Counted from the stretch's first letter, positions 47,601 to 58,472 are shown. The stretch is DNA of 64,000 nt from Adiantum capillus-veneris (GCA_014529385.2 CM043958.1:86496525-86560524); one strand, 5' to 3'. Program-made: numbers and translations. The notes: generated by a model not told the origin, from the letters alone.

Positions 47601-49006
47601 ACAAGTCCAAGTCTAGCAAGTGCGGATACAGACAAGAGATTCTTCTTGATCCCAGGTACATAAAGTGCATCAACAAGTGTGAAGGAACTGCCATTAGCAG
47701 CAGTGAGCACAATCTTTCCAACTCCCTGAACTGGATAAGAGGCGTTGTTGGCACAAGTGACTGAATTCCCATGAGGGACAGACTCGAGAGAGGTAAACAA
47801 TTCACGATGTGAGGTAATGTGCTTTGTAGCACCACTGTCGAAATACCACACATGTGAATCTGCAGCAACTGACAAGCATGCATCATGGACAGCAGGATTG
47901 TAAGTGCACTCTGCGCTAAAAGCCCATTCTGCATCAACATCAGCATCACAATCTCCTTTCACAGAAGACTCAACAATGGCTGCATTTGTAGTGGAACCAG
48001 CATTTGCAGTGGAACCACCCTCTTTCTTCTTAGCCTCTTTGGCCTTCAACTTAGGACACGACTTGATCAAGTGATCATTGGCTTTACAATAATGGCAACG
48101 CATCTTCTTTTTGCCCTTATCACCAGAATTGCCAGACGAAGTGCTGCCAGCAGAAGCATTAGGAACAGAATTTTTGCCACTCGCAGCAGAACCATAAGAA
48201 GTGGCTGCATTACTGTTACCACCCTTTCTTTGAGAAGCAATAAAAGCCTGTTCAACTGCACGCTGCCTAGTCCTGTTTTTTCTAGAAAGTGACTCTTGCA
48301 ACAGCAATGTGCATAATGCATCAAACTTGACAACTTCAGGATTTCCTTGGGTCATCAGTCTCCAAGTACTAGCAAAAGTCTGGTAGGAATCTGGTAAGGC
48401 ATCAAGAACAGTCTGCACAAGGGAACTGTCAGAAATGACTTCACCTGCAGAAATGAGTTGCTCATTGATATCCTTGACACTAGCAAAGAAAGTGTCCATA
48501 TCATCTTCCTCATGCATAATCTTCGACTCTAGCTCTTTACGCAGCAAAGCAATTTTAGCCTCATTGCGGCTTGCATAAAGACTTGCTAGAATATCCCAAG
48601 CCTGTTTTGCAGATTTTGCTGAACGGATGTGAGGAATAATGGTGCGCTTCACAGACAACGCAATCAATGCATGAGCCTGCGCATCCTTAACATCCCAACG
48701 AGCTTGTTCTGCTGTAGGCAAAACAACTCTAACAGCTGCAATCCTTGCAGCAAGACCTGCAACATCCTCAACATCGCCTACATCTTCAGAACCAGGACGT
48801 ACATCAATGCCCTGCACAATGTTCCAGACACCTTTTGACACAAGAACATGTTGCATCATATAAGCCCACATAGGGTAGTTGTCCCCATCCAACCTGTCCT
48901 CAGCAGCAAACATCTTGAACACATCTGTGTTGTTGTTGTCAGCCATGGTAAATGCCACACCTGATGTGAAAACTGCCCGAAAATAGGAGAAATGGAGCGG
49001 GAACAA
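44660..49006 (-). CDS. Copia B gag-pol polyprotein, intact 1448 codons
   Basis: A single frame encoding all proteins of a Ty1/Copia element, made as one polyprotein and cut by its own protease. The likely start is M21 (MADNNNTDVFKMF, at 48946), the start conserved in relatives C and D; 20 open codons precede it. Domains (approximate residues): gag UBN2 60-260; knuckle CHYCKANDHLIKSC 303-316; protease VWYFDSGATKHIT with catalytic Asp about 389; pre-integrase [18 protein letters not shown]; integrase core with LVHSD (about 591), LRSDRGGEY (about 656) and NGVAERKN (about 691); reverse transcriptase GLKQSPRAWY and VLYVDDLLI (about 1133); RNase H SDSDWAGCFD, SCEAEYRAV, DSQSALAVARNP (about 1373). 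No stop, frameshift or lost catalytic residue was seen. The protein could be active if transcribed from outside. Confidence 0.95.
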   Translation of the reverse strand: MFPLHFSYFRAVFTSGVAFTMADNNNTDVFKMFAAEDRLDGDNYPMWAYMMQHVLVSKGVWNIVQGIDVRPGSEDVGDVEDVAGLAARIAAVRVVLPTAEQARWDVKDAQAHALIALSVKRTIIPHIRSAKSAKQAWDILASLYASRNEAKIALLRKELESKIMHEEDDMDTFFASVKDINEQLISAGEVISDSSLVQTVLDALPDSYQTFASTWRLMTQGNPEVVKFDALCTLLLQESLSRKNRTRQRAVEQAFIASQRKGGNSNAATSYGSAASGKNSVPNASAGSTSSGNSGDKGKKKMRCHYCKANDHLIKSCPKLKAKEAKKKEGGSTANAGSTTNAAIVESSVKGDCDADVDAEWAFSAECTYNPAVHDACLSVAADSHVWYFDSGATKHITSHRELFTSLESVPHGNSVTCANNASYPVQGVGKIVLTAANGSSFTLVDALYVPGIKKNLLSVSALARLGLVVKFVDDRCTVHDLSFGDEIVASGLLCRGLYKLTLYDKCGQNFANAVADSRAISDAKLWHARFGHLNFASLLRLQKSDMVASLPPLEAPIKHVCEGCILGKMQRSKFPKDGSVRATCRLQLVHSDVCGSMQTPSLGNYLYFVTFIDDYSRHAWVFPLKAKSEVFMCFKQFLAMAENVSKCTMGTLRSDRGGEYMSHEFNAFLASRGIKHQCTVPYTPQQNGVAERKNRSLTEMARCMIKSQALPHSFWLEAIMCATYVLNRCPTKALQSITPYEAWHDRKPSIEHMRVFGCLAYALVPQVQRRKLDDKAVKCIFVGYSAESKGYRLYHPQTKRILVSRDVVFVEDSVQPLLSCTRDSNVSSQDIYDTLLPLFSGGNTNVSSNEANVQPMGVSENVLEQPITDADVHDVLDEERAENEQARGMPKWLVHTLRDSKLDAPLSSRTRSGSRHASYASDCYALAVSSLHDVEEPLSFDEAQNSENWIAAMKSEYDALIENDTWTLCDLPPGKKAIGTKWVYKLKRKPDGEIDRHKARLVAKGYAQQKGIDYEETFAPTCRMTTVRFLCALAAHFGWDVHQSDIVTAFLNGDIFEEVYVTQPRGFVIKGQEDKVCKCKKALYGLKQSPRAWYEKADTHLVKRGFRNSPTESTLYVKREDDVFLIVVLYVDDLLITGPNERHIAEFKADLNATFKMKDLGLVHHYLGIQFKQCDGGIALCQKSYIETLLCKFGLEDCKPIATPMETGLKLSLHDASDPADVTLYQTAVGCLIYVCNTRPDIQFAVSQVSRFMHSPGSKHWQAVKRIFRYLSGTLHLGLFYPKGGSLPPDLHAFSDSDWAGCFDTRVSTSGFCFMLGSSCISWLSKKQPTVATSSCEAEYRAVFTATVECVWLRRLMADLGVGQDTANTIYTDSQSALAVARNPVFHARTKHIEVHYHYVRERLSAGEISLAYVPTQDNLADLFTKALSREKLEAFRKALGLLPFVD

Positions 49007-49221
49007 CTTGTGCTATATAGCACAAACCGTAGAAGACTATAAGGCACCTGTTATGCAGAAAACGGCACTGACAGAAAATCTGCACAAAATGACGAAATAG
49101 CCTGTGCAGTACTGCCCGTAGTGGAAACGGAGGCCGAAATGAGCCCAAATCAAAATTCTGAGCAGACGTGTGAGCAGGCGTGTGCTGGAGCAGCTGGCGA
49201 CTAAGCCCGGGAGGACGTGAC

Positions 49222-49237
49222 CTGCTCTGATACCAAT
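49222..49237 (-). other. Primer-binding site of Copia B
   Basis: Minus strand ATTGGTATCAGAGCAG directly after the 5' LTR, a perfect initiator Met-tRNA type site. Confidence 0.88.
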
Positions 49238-49340
49238 TGTTGGAATTAGGGTTGCAGAGAAACACACACAGCTTGGAGAAGACGAAGGAAGCTCAAGGCA
49301 CACAATAGAGAGTGTGTTACTTAGTGTGCAATGGAAAGAT
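49238..49340 (-). repeat. Truncated 5' LTR of Copia B
   Basis: Only the 103 bp next to the primer-binding site remain. The sequence is identical to 44358-44460. It is joined abruptly at 49341 to Copia A gag. Confidence 0.93.
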
Positions 49341-49880
49341 GGCTTCTGCTATGTTCAAACCATCTGGAGGTGCAAAATTACTCGAAGCTGTGCGAAAAGT
49401 GTCCCAACTTTCCGGCAATGTGATCAACAGGAACATAGCTCTAACAGGTTCATCAAACTTGACACCTTGAGCTGACATCTGACTGTAGATTGTGTTGAAT
49501 TCATTCAGATGATTGGACATAGGTGTCCCTTCTTTCATCTTCAAGTCAACAAGCTTCTTAAGCCAGTATACCTGTGAAGCTGCACTCTGCTTCTCATAAA
49601 GATCACTCAGCTTTAACCATGCTTGATAAGCCGACATCTCGTCTGCTACATTGAAGTAAACGCTTTCTGCCAAAGTCAGCATAATGGTAGAAAGTGCCAA
49701 TTCATCCATTTCGCTCCATTCATCTTCGTCCATATCTTCTGGTTTTATCCCCTTGAGCTTTATAGGTTTTATCTGCTTCTTTTGTACCAACACGTGCCAA
49801 ATCTGCTTCTTCCACAATGGGAAATTGGTTCCATCGAGCTTCTTGATATTGTAAAGAGCAGTGTCCTGTGATCCAGCCAT
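49341..49880 (-). pseudogene. Copia A gag, N-terminal part
   Basis: ATG at 49880: MAGSQDTALYNIKKLDGTNF then PLWKKQIWHVLVQKKQIKP, a UBN2-type gag. LALSTIMLTLAESVYFNV, KMKEGTPMSNHLNEFNTIYS and LLITLPESWDTF follow. All 180 codons to GLNIAEA are open, and the frame then enters the LTR of element B (IFPLHTK, stop). It continues across B at 44357 with VEGSLLTEE, so A's gag was intact here before B inserted. The N-terminal match to A' (60440) is almost perfect. Confidence 0.9.
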
Positions 49881-50979
49881 AGCTACGCTTCACAGTGGTT
49901 TACTTTCCTGGGAAAAATTCGGCAGAGTTTCCCCTGTAAACTGACCTCTGAACCAATATCAGCCTGTCAAATGAACCAAGAAAGCTTCAGATTCTGCATA
50001 AATTTTGGCAGAGTCTCCTTTGTAAAATGGCTCTGGTGTACTCAACAAACATACCAATAAACAGCTCAAAAAACACTGTCTCTCTGACACTGTAAGCTGC
50101 GGGTAAACCTGTCCTGCACCTGTACTGTCTCTCACTGTCCTGTCACTGTCCTGTAAGCATAGACTGTGACAATGCCCCAACGGCAGTAAAGCAAAGATGA
50201 AATCCCAACTGTCTAACTCACAGTCAATACATCCTAGCTGCCTATCTAAGGGTGCTCGAGGGATCGCTCCAAGACCTATATCACCGAAAGGATCTCAACA
50301 TTCGGGAATCCCCCAGCTCAATAAAACCTCACTCGACCCTCAACAAAGGCTACAGTAAATTTGACAGTACATAGACTTCCCACAGAGTCATACATCCACA
50401 AATTTCCCACTGTATGCTGTAACCGCTGCGACGGTTGTTTGCTGCGTGACTCACAACCAGGAAACCCTCAGTAGACATACATCATCTCTGACAATACATC
50501 CCATGTGGAAGTACCTGCAATGTCAGGATGAAATCTGGAATATCAAGCAGCAAACACAAGCTACCTGATGAACTAGTGGATGTCGCCTACAGTCTGTGTA
50601 TAGATGCGCCCGTGTCGTATGTTACACGCCTCTAAGAACTGTGAGCCGTCCTTCGATGTGTAGACAGCCACAAATCAACACTCTGGGAGTGTCGATATCC
50701 TCAGCACCTGCAGTCGTAGGCCGAAAACCCCAAATTTGCAGAGTCGGATCTGCACCCGCCGAGACCACGTAGTCGAAAATGGCCTACGCAGACCTTTGTC
50801 GAAGCCGAACGGTGACTGAGATGACCTCAGAATGAAATTCTAAGCACACCGAGCCCTATGGAGATTCCCACAAGATTTGGGGCCGTGTCTTCGCCTGTCG
50901 AATTTCACTCTAATCTGAGTTGGTGACTCTAGCCTCCTGCAGTGCTGCCCCGAGCCTCGATCTGAACTCTGATACCAGT
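49881..50979 (-). other. Copia A untranslated leader
   Basis: 1.1 kb between the primer-binding site and gag start; the matching leader of A' is 59342-60439. No open frame of note. Two copies of a motif (minus strand GGAGACTCTGCCAAAATTT near 50010-50030 and GGGGAAACTCTG.CGAATTTTT near 49912-49940) lie shortly before gag. Confidence 0.75.
50964..50979 (-). other. Primer-binding site of Copia A
   Basis: Minus strand ACTGGTATCAGAGTTC directly after the LTR end CTCCTTCA. Confidence 0.85.
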
Positions 50980-51171
50980 TGAAGGAGTACGAACGGAAGT
51001 GCGACGCGAGAGAGAGCGCGAGAAGAAGAGCACGACGATATGGTGAACTCGCTCTACTGTAATGTGTAGAGCATAGTGAGTTCTTATTAGGTTTTTACAA
51101 AAGAATATGTGTACATACCTGGCGGCCCGCCCACTTACTTGGGCGACCACATTGGGCTTTATACCCCAACA
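50980..51171 (-). repeat. 5' LTR of Copia A
   Basis: 192 bp, TGTTGGGGTATAAAG to CTCCTTCA on the minus strand. TATAAAG near its start. It differs from the A' LTR (59150-59341) at about four positions, all transitions, by my reading. Confidence 0.92.
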
Positions 51172-51695
51172 TTGAGTACATAAGTGGCACAAATGATGGC
51201 CCCAAGTCAAAACGAATGTGGAAAATCTTAACCATTCATCTTGCCATCTCCGCAAGCGATATGTTCTTCCTTTTAGCAACACCATTTTGTTGCGGTGTAT
51301 AGGCACTGTACATTGGTGTTTTATCCCACGACTAGCCAAAATTGCATTAAATTCATGAGACATATACTCTCCCCCTCGACCGGAACAGAGTGTGCACATA
51401 GTACATTAAGAGGCATTTTCAGCCATAACTAGAAATTTTTTGAAGCGCATAAACACTTTGGACTTCGCTTTAAGCGGATACACCCTGTGCATGCCTAGAG
51501 TAATCATCAATAAAAGTCACAAATTAAAGATAATATCCCAAGGACGAAGTTTGCATGGGCCCACAAACATCACTATGCACCAGCAACCTGCATGTAGCCC
51601 TAATTGAACCATCCTTTGGAAACTTTGAACGCTGCATCTTACCCAAAATACAGCCTTCACAAACATGCTTAACACTAGGTTGGTAATGGGACACT
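51172..51695 (-). pseudogene. Copia D integrase relic (B family)
   Basis: Reads on the minus strand as the integrase region of the B family, from 'GCATTTTGGG' to 'CATAAGTGGCAC' in reverse: [10 protein letters not shown] near 51650, LVHSDVCGP-like, FIDDYSRHA, EYMSHEFNAILASRGIKHQC, QQNGVA. Stops and small indels abound. The end at 51172 is the point where Copia A entered: element B has TAAGTACATAAGTGG at this place and D has TGAGTACATAAGTGG. Confidence 0.85.
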
Positions 51696-52567
51696 TTTAT
51701 GTCCTGTTAAGTGACCATTTTCCTTGAATTATGTCAAGAGTTTCAAAATGGATTTTGAGGTGCTATCTGTCTAGAAAGTTGTCTCATGAGCTGAAAAAAA
51801 CTCGACATTTTTTTGGAATATCAATTCCATCTTTAACCTTATCCTTGCACAACATTTCACAATCTAAACTGTGTGAAAAAACAGGTCCTATTTTTGGTTT
51901 TTTTTCAACTTTTTGCAACTATACCACTCTAGAATTCATGTTTGTGAGGTCTATAATGCTAGAGAACTATCTTTAGTAGTCCTCAACATGTCCTGATGCT
52001 TCTAGAGAGAAATAAATGTTAAAGTTGTAAGTTATGACCAAATTACAAAAATTGTCAAATCCTGGTTTTTAGCCAATTTTAGCTCTTCTATGATTTTTTT
52101 GGTGGCTTTCATGATATCCAAATGTAGTTTTGATTTTCTATGTCGCATATTGTAACATAAAGCTAGTATTCCTTGAGTTTTGGGGCACCTAATACCCTAT
52201 TTTGCATAGTAGACAATGATGGTCGATTTTTTCAATTATAGAAGAAAACGAAACATTCTAGTATATCAAGAATAGCTTTTTCAATATTGTTAGTTTCTTG
52301 TGACAACTACATGCATTTTGTAGGTAGTTACCATATCTAGTCATAAGGATCAAATTTGGCTAGATATTGAATAGTTTCTATGGGATTCTACAACTCATAA
52401 TGTTGAACCCAGTTTTTTCATGTTTGTTGTATTTAGCACTTCATCTTTGTCCCCAAGATTCCCCTTGGTAAGAGATGTATTATTCTGTTGACATGCTCCA
52501 TGGCTCCTTATGAACCTAAAGGACAATAGGGAACTAAGAAAACATGCATATATTATTTGTATTGAGC
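51696..52567. other. AT-rich sequence inside relic D
   Basis: No gene seen. It replaces the protease and most of gag of relic D. It may be an insertion of an unrelated AT-rich sequence or filler after a deletion. The 81-codon plus-strand frame at 51731-51976 has no recognisable motif. Confidence 0.5.
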
Positions 52568-52836
52568 GTGTCGCAATCAATGCATGAGTTTGTGCATCTC
52601 TTACATCCCAACGAGGTTACTCTGGCAACAACATCCTTACCACCAAAACTTGTAACATCCTCAATATTGCCTACATCCTTAAAACTATGACGACATCAAT
52701 GCCTTGCACAATATTCCAAACACCCTTTGACACAAGGATATGTTGCATCATGTAAGCCCACATAAGGCAATTGTCCCCATTCAATCTATCCTCAACAGCA
52801 AACATCTTGAACACATTTTTGTTGTTGTCAGCCATG
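52568..52836 (-). pseudogene. Copia D gag start
   Basis: MADNNKNVFKMFAVEDRLNG, then CLMWAYMMQHILVSKGVWNI and VQGIDV, then degraded. It is parallel to the first 120 codons of the element B polyprotein and is lost at 52568. Confidence 0.85.
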
Positions 52837-53179
52837 GCAAATGCTCGCACTTGATGTGAAGATTGCCCAAAAAGAGGAGAAACCAAGTGGGACCAACACG
52901 TGCTATATAGCACAACCCGTAGAAGATTGTAAGGGACCTCTTATGCAAAAAACGACATTGATATAAATTTTGCACAAAATGATGAAATTACTTGTGCAAT
53001 ACTACCTGTAGTGGAAACGGAGGCCGAAATGAGCGCGAATCAAAAAACTGAGTAGACAAAGCTCTGAGCTTACCTGAAGTAAATGTCGACCTACTGACGC
53101 TCACCAAAGCTCACTGAAATTTGAGAAAGTGAGCAGGCGTGTGATGGCGACACTAACAACTAAGTCTGAGAGGATGTAA

Positions 53180-53196
53180 CCTGCTTTGATACCAAT
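53180..53196 (-). other. Primer-binding site of relic D, mutated
   Basis: Minus strand ATTGGTATCAAAGCAGG: one base differs from the initiator Met-tRNA site of element B. Confidence 0.75.
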
Positions 53197-53424
53197 TGTT
53201 AGATTTAGGGTTGTAGGGAAACACACACAGGTTGGAGAAGATGAAGGAAGCTCAAGGCACACAACAAAGAGTATATTACTTAGTGCACAATGGAAAGATA
53301 GATAGCCCTAGAATGATGGGCGTATATACAATGCACGAGGGAAATAACCTCCTAGTGAGGGAAAAAATACCATGGCGATCCTGAGTGTGTTCACACACAT
53401 CACTCCCACATGTGTATGGTAAGA
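53197..53424 (-). repeat. 5' LTR of Copia D
   Basis: Full-length (about 228 bp) but diverged copy of the B-family LTR: starts TTACCATACACATGTG and ends CTAAATCTAACA on the minus strand. Confidence 0.88.
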
Positions 53425-55520
53425 AGAATCTCAAGAGATTCTAATTAATGTCATTTTCCAAAATCATGTAGACATACTACCTCCTAGTTCACCCTAATCC
53501 TAATGGTTTGACAAAAATTAAAATGCATCATTCTTAGTAGATGCTCTAGCTAATTCCTATTGCCCAACCTACAAGAACAAAAACATGCACAAACACCATT
53601 TACTGAGCACGACTACTACTGACTCACTTATGTGCACAGGGGTTGCTTGCGAAAGCTTGGCAGGAGTCTGAACACACACAACTTGGTTGGTCAATCCAAG
53701 GGAGGTTGAACCTAGGAGCTGAAGGCATTAAGGGCAATCGGGAGTGGTTGCAACAACAGGAAATGGTGGGGCCTTAGTGTTGTGGCAAGAAAGATTGGGG
53801 CTAGCCGGTATAAAGAGCACTTGGCAAGAGCAAACAACAAACAAGCTGCTTTTACAGCAGCAAGAAAACGAGGAGGGCTTGAGCTCGCAAGGTGGGCAGA
53901 ACTGCTACGACACTACAAGTTTTCCCTTCAAAAACATGACAAGCTCTCCTCCCGCCCTCCCTGCAGACCCATTGGCCACCTACCACTACCTCGCTCATCG
54001 CCACTGCAACCTCTTCGTCATCAAGTATGATTGATCATGAAAGAGTTGGGGCTGCCTCATTGGTAGCATGTGGGAGTATATATATATATGAAGACTTACA
54101 GTCGCTCAACCTTTCAAATCTTAAGCAAATTTTAGACCTTCCAATTTCACCTCTCATCATTTTCGCCTATCATTTAGGATCTCCCCTATTATACACAAAA
54201 ACTTTCCTTTTTACTTTGTTAGCATATAGCCACGTTCAAAAACCTGGTAGGATGTCCAGGTGGTAGTGATTTGGTAACAACTCCATCATTATTTTTAATA
54301 GCTCCTCTAGATTTCTCACACTACACTCACTTGTTTAATTACAGCAGCTTGTCGCAAACAAGCCTCCTTCAACACTTCCTTCACATTTTGCATGTTGGCA
54401 GACCTCCTCATTTCGACAAGATGAATAGCCTTTTCTTGCTTCAAGTGCTGGTTCTTCTCTTCATACTGCAACAAGTGAGACCAATTGACTTTGAGTGGGG
54501 TGCAATAGGGGACATGAACTTTTCCTGCTTCAGGTGATGGTTCTTCTCTTCATGTTGCAACAAATGAGAGCAATCAATTTGGAGCGGGGTGCAACAAGTG
54601 GGGACATGAACTTTGAATATGATGGGGATGCCTCTGTGTATGCTCCACACCAGCTCAAACTTACTCTCGATGTGGCAGACATATTCTTTCATGGTAGTTT
54701 TGGTTGAATGTGCTATGTACAATCCATCTCCCTCTGCTCCAACACCCCCAACCTATATTTTGTCCAAGTCTCCTTCAACACTTCCTTCACGTTTCACATG
54801 TTGGCAAGCCTCCTCAATTCACTGGCCTACCATGGTGACGCCATTACCTTTTATGTGACCCCGTTGTGCTTAATGCACTCCCAACCCCTCCTTTTCCCAC
54901 CACTTAAGGCCTGTTCGGGGACCTCTTTGGGAACTCGTTTATTTTATCTCCTTCACACATATTGCACATGAGACACAAGGACCCCATCATTTTTGATGTG
55001 AAGTTCAACTTATCGCAAGAGAGCTGGCATCTCAATGATAACTATGTTGACATCAACATCAGCACCATTGTTTCCTCATACACGAAGTCATTGAATGTAT
55101 TAGGGATAATGCTTAATTTTGGCAGAGATATTGCACCAACGATTGAATACAATAGTAAGTAGGACTAGTTAGCTGTGTATGCATCCCACACTTGAGGACG
55201 CTCAGTTTGGGTCTTATAGTACCATTCAATATGGCTATGTAGCATCTCGATGGGAGGCCTGCCATTGTTGGCTTCTCCTCATTTTCTCCAGGTTCCATGA
55301 AGACTCATGAATTTCTATCTTGGACATGGCAGAGCTCTTAAAACGTGGGTTGGTCTCTTAAAACTTGGGACCAACCCACATACAATTTCATGTAGAAGCA
55401 CAAGGAGATGCCTACATCTGTTCTAAAATTATGTGGAATGTAGAGCACTCTTCATCAAAGCACATGAAGTTCTTGATGGGAATTGTTTTTGAGATTGTCT
55501 CTCGGAGCATATTGATTCAT
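53425..55520. other. Spacer with tandem duplications, no clear gene
   Basis: 54432-54617 is a two-copy repeat of about 92 bp (TGGTTCTTCTCTTCAT.TGCA, GGGGACATGAACTTT). A 50-bp segment (CTCCTTCAACACTTCCTTCAC..TT..CATGTTGGCA) occurs at 54362 and 54770. Open frames at 53744-54034, 54613-54858 and 54962-55162 show no recognisable motif. Confidence 0.5.
54432..54617 (+). repeat. Two-copy tandem repeat, about 92 bp
   Basis: TGGTTCTTCTCTTCAT opens both copies (54449 and 54538). Both contain GGGGTGCAA and GGGGACATGAACTTT. Confidence 0.85.
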
Positions 55521-55524
55521 GTAT

Positions 55525-55925
55525 GATTTCTTAATTCATGATGAGATTGCTAGCCAGGGGCTATTCGAGCAAGATGGCATGCTTGATGGTGCTTTGATTT
55601 ATATGTATGTATGCCAAAGTGGTGCCGTCATGATAGCACGAGAAGTTTTTGATGGGGATCCTCTCTAGATTGTCATCTCTTGGAGTGAGTGGATTGCAAG
55701 ATATGGTCAACTTGGTCATGGCAATGAAGCTCTGAGTTGTTTTTAGCATATGCGATGGGATAGCATGTCTCTAATTGCAATCACCTATGCTTCAACCTTG
55801 AAGGCTTGTGGCATGATATAAAATTATCAAAAGGGTGAGAGAATTCACAATTTGATTTCCAGTCAAGAGTTGTTGGAGAAATATGCAGGCAATGCTTGGA
55901 TTGATATGTGTGTGTAAGAACCCAT
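55525..55925 (+). pseudogene. Small PPR relic
   Basis: Plus-strand reading: IHDEIASQGLFEQDGMLDGA, LIYMYVCQSGAVMIAREVFD, stop, VISWSEWIARYGQLGHGNEA, LSCF, stop, ITYASTLKACGMI, stop, GERIHNLISSQELLEK and WIDMCV. This is about one and a third PLS triads with the landmarks IHDEI-QG, ALIxMYxxxG, VFD, SW, ARYGQxGHGNEAL and LKACGM. It resembles the repeats of the gene at 8430-11896 but is more diverged and in the opposite orientation. Confidence 0.8.
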
Positions 55926-58470
55926 GGGAGCTGCATAGAGGGTTCTCCACCCTATTTCGCATTATATAGGCCCTTGGCCATCCTTTTTTAGAACTCCCCT
56001 GTCCGCACCTAGCAGTCGGCCCTTGGCCTGAGTCCATGACCCCCCTGGGTTTTCCCTTGGCCTTATATTAATCCCCCCTTGGAGAAGCGTTTTCGTCCTC
56101 AAAAACAAAAGTGGTAAGATCTTCTCAAGAACACTAATGTTTTCCACAGTGGCACCTCTAAGAGGTCCAACAATTCATGCGGCCAGTACACAGATCAGTA
56201 GGAGGTTCAATGAAACCAAGAGAAACATCTTGATTTTCCACATTGTTGTCCTTGTGCAACTATTGATGTAACTAGAGCAAAGCCAACATAGTGTGTAGAC
56301 TCTATTCATAACTCACTTGATTATTGTAAACAAGTTACCACTACTAACAAGTTACCACTACTAAGAGGTGCCTAGATGAATGACCAAAAGTTAGACTTTC
56401 TTGAGAAACTAGAACATTCAGAGATACCTCTTTTCAACTTTCCATGAAAGTGACCTAGTGACATAACTCATCAGTGTGTACAAAGTCCTTGACTTGCACA
56501 TAAATGTCATAGAGATAATGCACTTGTGGTGCAAAATGCTTTGTAAGCTATCAACTTCATGAATTTGCTTGTCGCTCCAAGTACTTCTTTGCTAAACACT
56601 AGGGTCCATAACACCTAGTGTGCATGCATTTAGCAAAAACGTACTCAGACCTGCATTTTCATGATTTTAATTGCCAATGCATATGGTGAATGTTATTCTT
56701 ATACCATTCCGACAATAGTAAGAAAAATAATGGGTAAATAGATCATTGTGATCTCTTGAAAGCCTTGCTAAACCATTAAACCATAATAGACTATGAAAAA
56801 TAATTATAGGTAGCAGAAACATTTTCATTAACAGAGCATAGCCTTGCTAAACCATTGGACCATAATAGATTGTGAAAACTAATAAAATCTAGGTACCAGC
56901 CATGAAACATTTTCATTAACAGAGCATAACCTTGCTATAAGTGTAAACAACCATCCATCAATGTTGTTTATAATACTTGTAACCTCAACAAGTCTGTACT
57001 TAGTACCCGACAATTTTGGCCACTAAAATTTCTCTTGATATTGTGTGCTCAAAACGGTCAAACAAGTGGATGTGACTAGCACCTAGAGACTTTGTCGCAA
57101 CACATCATTAGGAAACACGCGCCATTGTCAGTCTCAATGACTTATATTCTCCACATGTGGAGTATGCCTCAAAAAACGATGTCAAGAAAAGTGACATCTA
57201 GCAAGTACGAGATGTACTTGTGTGTCGAGGTAATTACAAACACTCAGCGACATGAGCAAGAGGGACCCTCATATACTTTGCTCCACATTGGCTAAACAGA
57301 ACTCCACGAGTTCTTGGACCGTGTTTCACTCCGTGTGACTAACAACATTTGCCAAATAGAACCCTATCATGTAGGTCTATAACTGTTTCAATAGGGAATA
57401 AACTCGTCAAGACATCATGATGAACAATTAAAAGAGAAAGTGACACTACTTTCCCAAAATGCTATGCTCTTACATGACCTTGTCATGTGACTGAAGAGAA
57501 AATTGGATAAAAGCATACTCACAAATACATCCCACGTGTAGAGCATAACCAGACTTATTTGGAAATAAAATGGAACCAAATCAGATGCTTCTGATGAGGT
57601 TGAAAATACATGACACTTACCCGGATGGCCACCTTGAAAGATACATTACCAAAATTCCTTTGACATGATAAACACTAAGAATAGAGATTAGTGAAGATAA
57701 AGATATTTAAACATTTAATCGTGGGTCTCGACAATCCAAACCCCTTGGTTTGATCTTGGCACCAAATCCCTGGGTGAGGATCTGGAAGGAACGTATGGAA
57801 TACCCCTTGGCAGATTTTAAATGCCTTTCCTTGAAATTGCAATTGTGAAGAGGCCAATAAATGACCAACCACATGTATAGAGTGATTTGTAAATCACAAG
57901 TGGGGTCATACCCCTAGAAATTGTGCTCCTAGAGACACATGCAGTGCCTAAAAACACTTGATCCTATCAAGTTGGAATCATGTTCACAATTGGATATGTG
58001 CTAGACATAAAAGTCTATAACCTTGGGTTCTTGTGGACAGTTGTGGTGTCTGAAACACTTATCTCATCCATACAATGTGGTATAGATAAGCATGTACAAG
58101 TTTAAGAGCATATCAAGTTGATCTACATGGTGCAGAAGTGACACCTAGACAATCATCAATGGCAAGACTCTTGCCTATCCCTTAACGTCGATGGGTACTC
58201 CACTGGGTATATCTATTCAACTTGAGAACAATCACTCATGGAGTGAAAAGAGTTGGCTCGTACCCCGTTGAAAACAGATGACTCTTAGTCGTTGTGGCTC
58301 TTTTCCCTTATGCCAATTTTAAATTAGTTATTTAGTCTACTGACTTATGAATACTTATTTTTGTGGAAGGTTATCATTAGTTCTTGAGAGAAAGAGGAAA
58401 GATAAAGAGAATGATGGTCTAAGAAATATTCCTTAAGTTATTGTAGCATGTACCCTTCGCATATGCACTT
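55926..58470. other. Spacer, no gene seen
   Basis: Two tandem copies of an 85-95-bp unit (CCTTGCTAAACCATT..ACCATAATAGA and AACATTTTCATTAACAGAGC) lie at 56761-56935. A C-rich stretch with ACCCCCCTGGG and two near-copies of GGCCCTTGGCC.. lies at 55970-56080. Short frames have no motif. Confidence 0.5.
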
Positions 58471-58472
58471 GT

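Larger units (their letters stand above)
44358..49340 (-). mobile_element. Copia element B, near-intact, 5' LTR truncated
   Basis: 3' LTR 44358-44584 (227 bp, TGTTACC..CCAACA on the minus strand), polypurine tract 44585-44596, one open gag-pol frame 49006-44660, primer-binding site 49237-49222 and a 5' LTR reduced to its last 103 bp (49340-49238). Those 103 bp are identical to the corresponding part of the 3' LTR. It is inserted in gag of Copia A between the codons for GLNIAEA and VEGSLLTEE. Because the outer part of the 5' LTR is missing, the target-site duplication cannot be seen. Confidence 0.95.
40903..51171 (-). mobile_element. Copia element A, interrupted by element B, 3' end lost
   Basis: In minus-strand order: 5' LTR (51171-50980), primer-binding site, 1.1-kb leader, gag (49880-49341), then element B inserted (49340-44358), then the gag end, protease, integrase, reverse transcriptase and RNase H (44357-40913). 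About 10 bp after the stop codon the match to A' ends, and the polypurine tract and 3' LTR are missing. A' (59150-64000, plus strand) is a near-identical copy. A itself lies within the older relic D, whose sequence resumes at 51172. Confidence 0.93.

Noticed and set aside
51731-51976. 81-codon plus-strand frame inside relic D
   Set aside because: AT-rich, no motif, no plausible start context. A frame of this length is expected by chance here.
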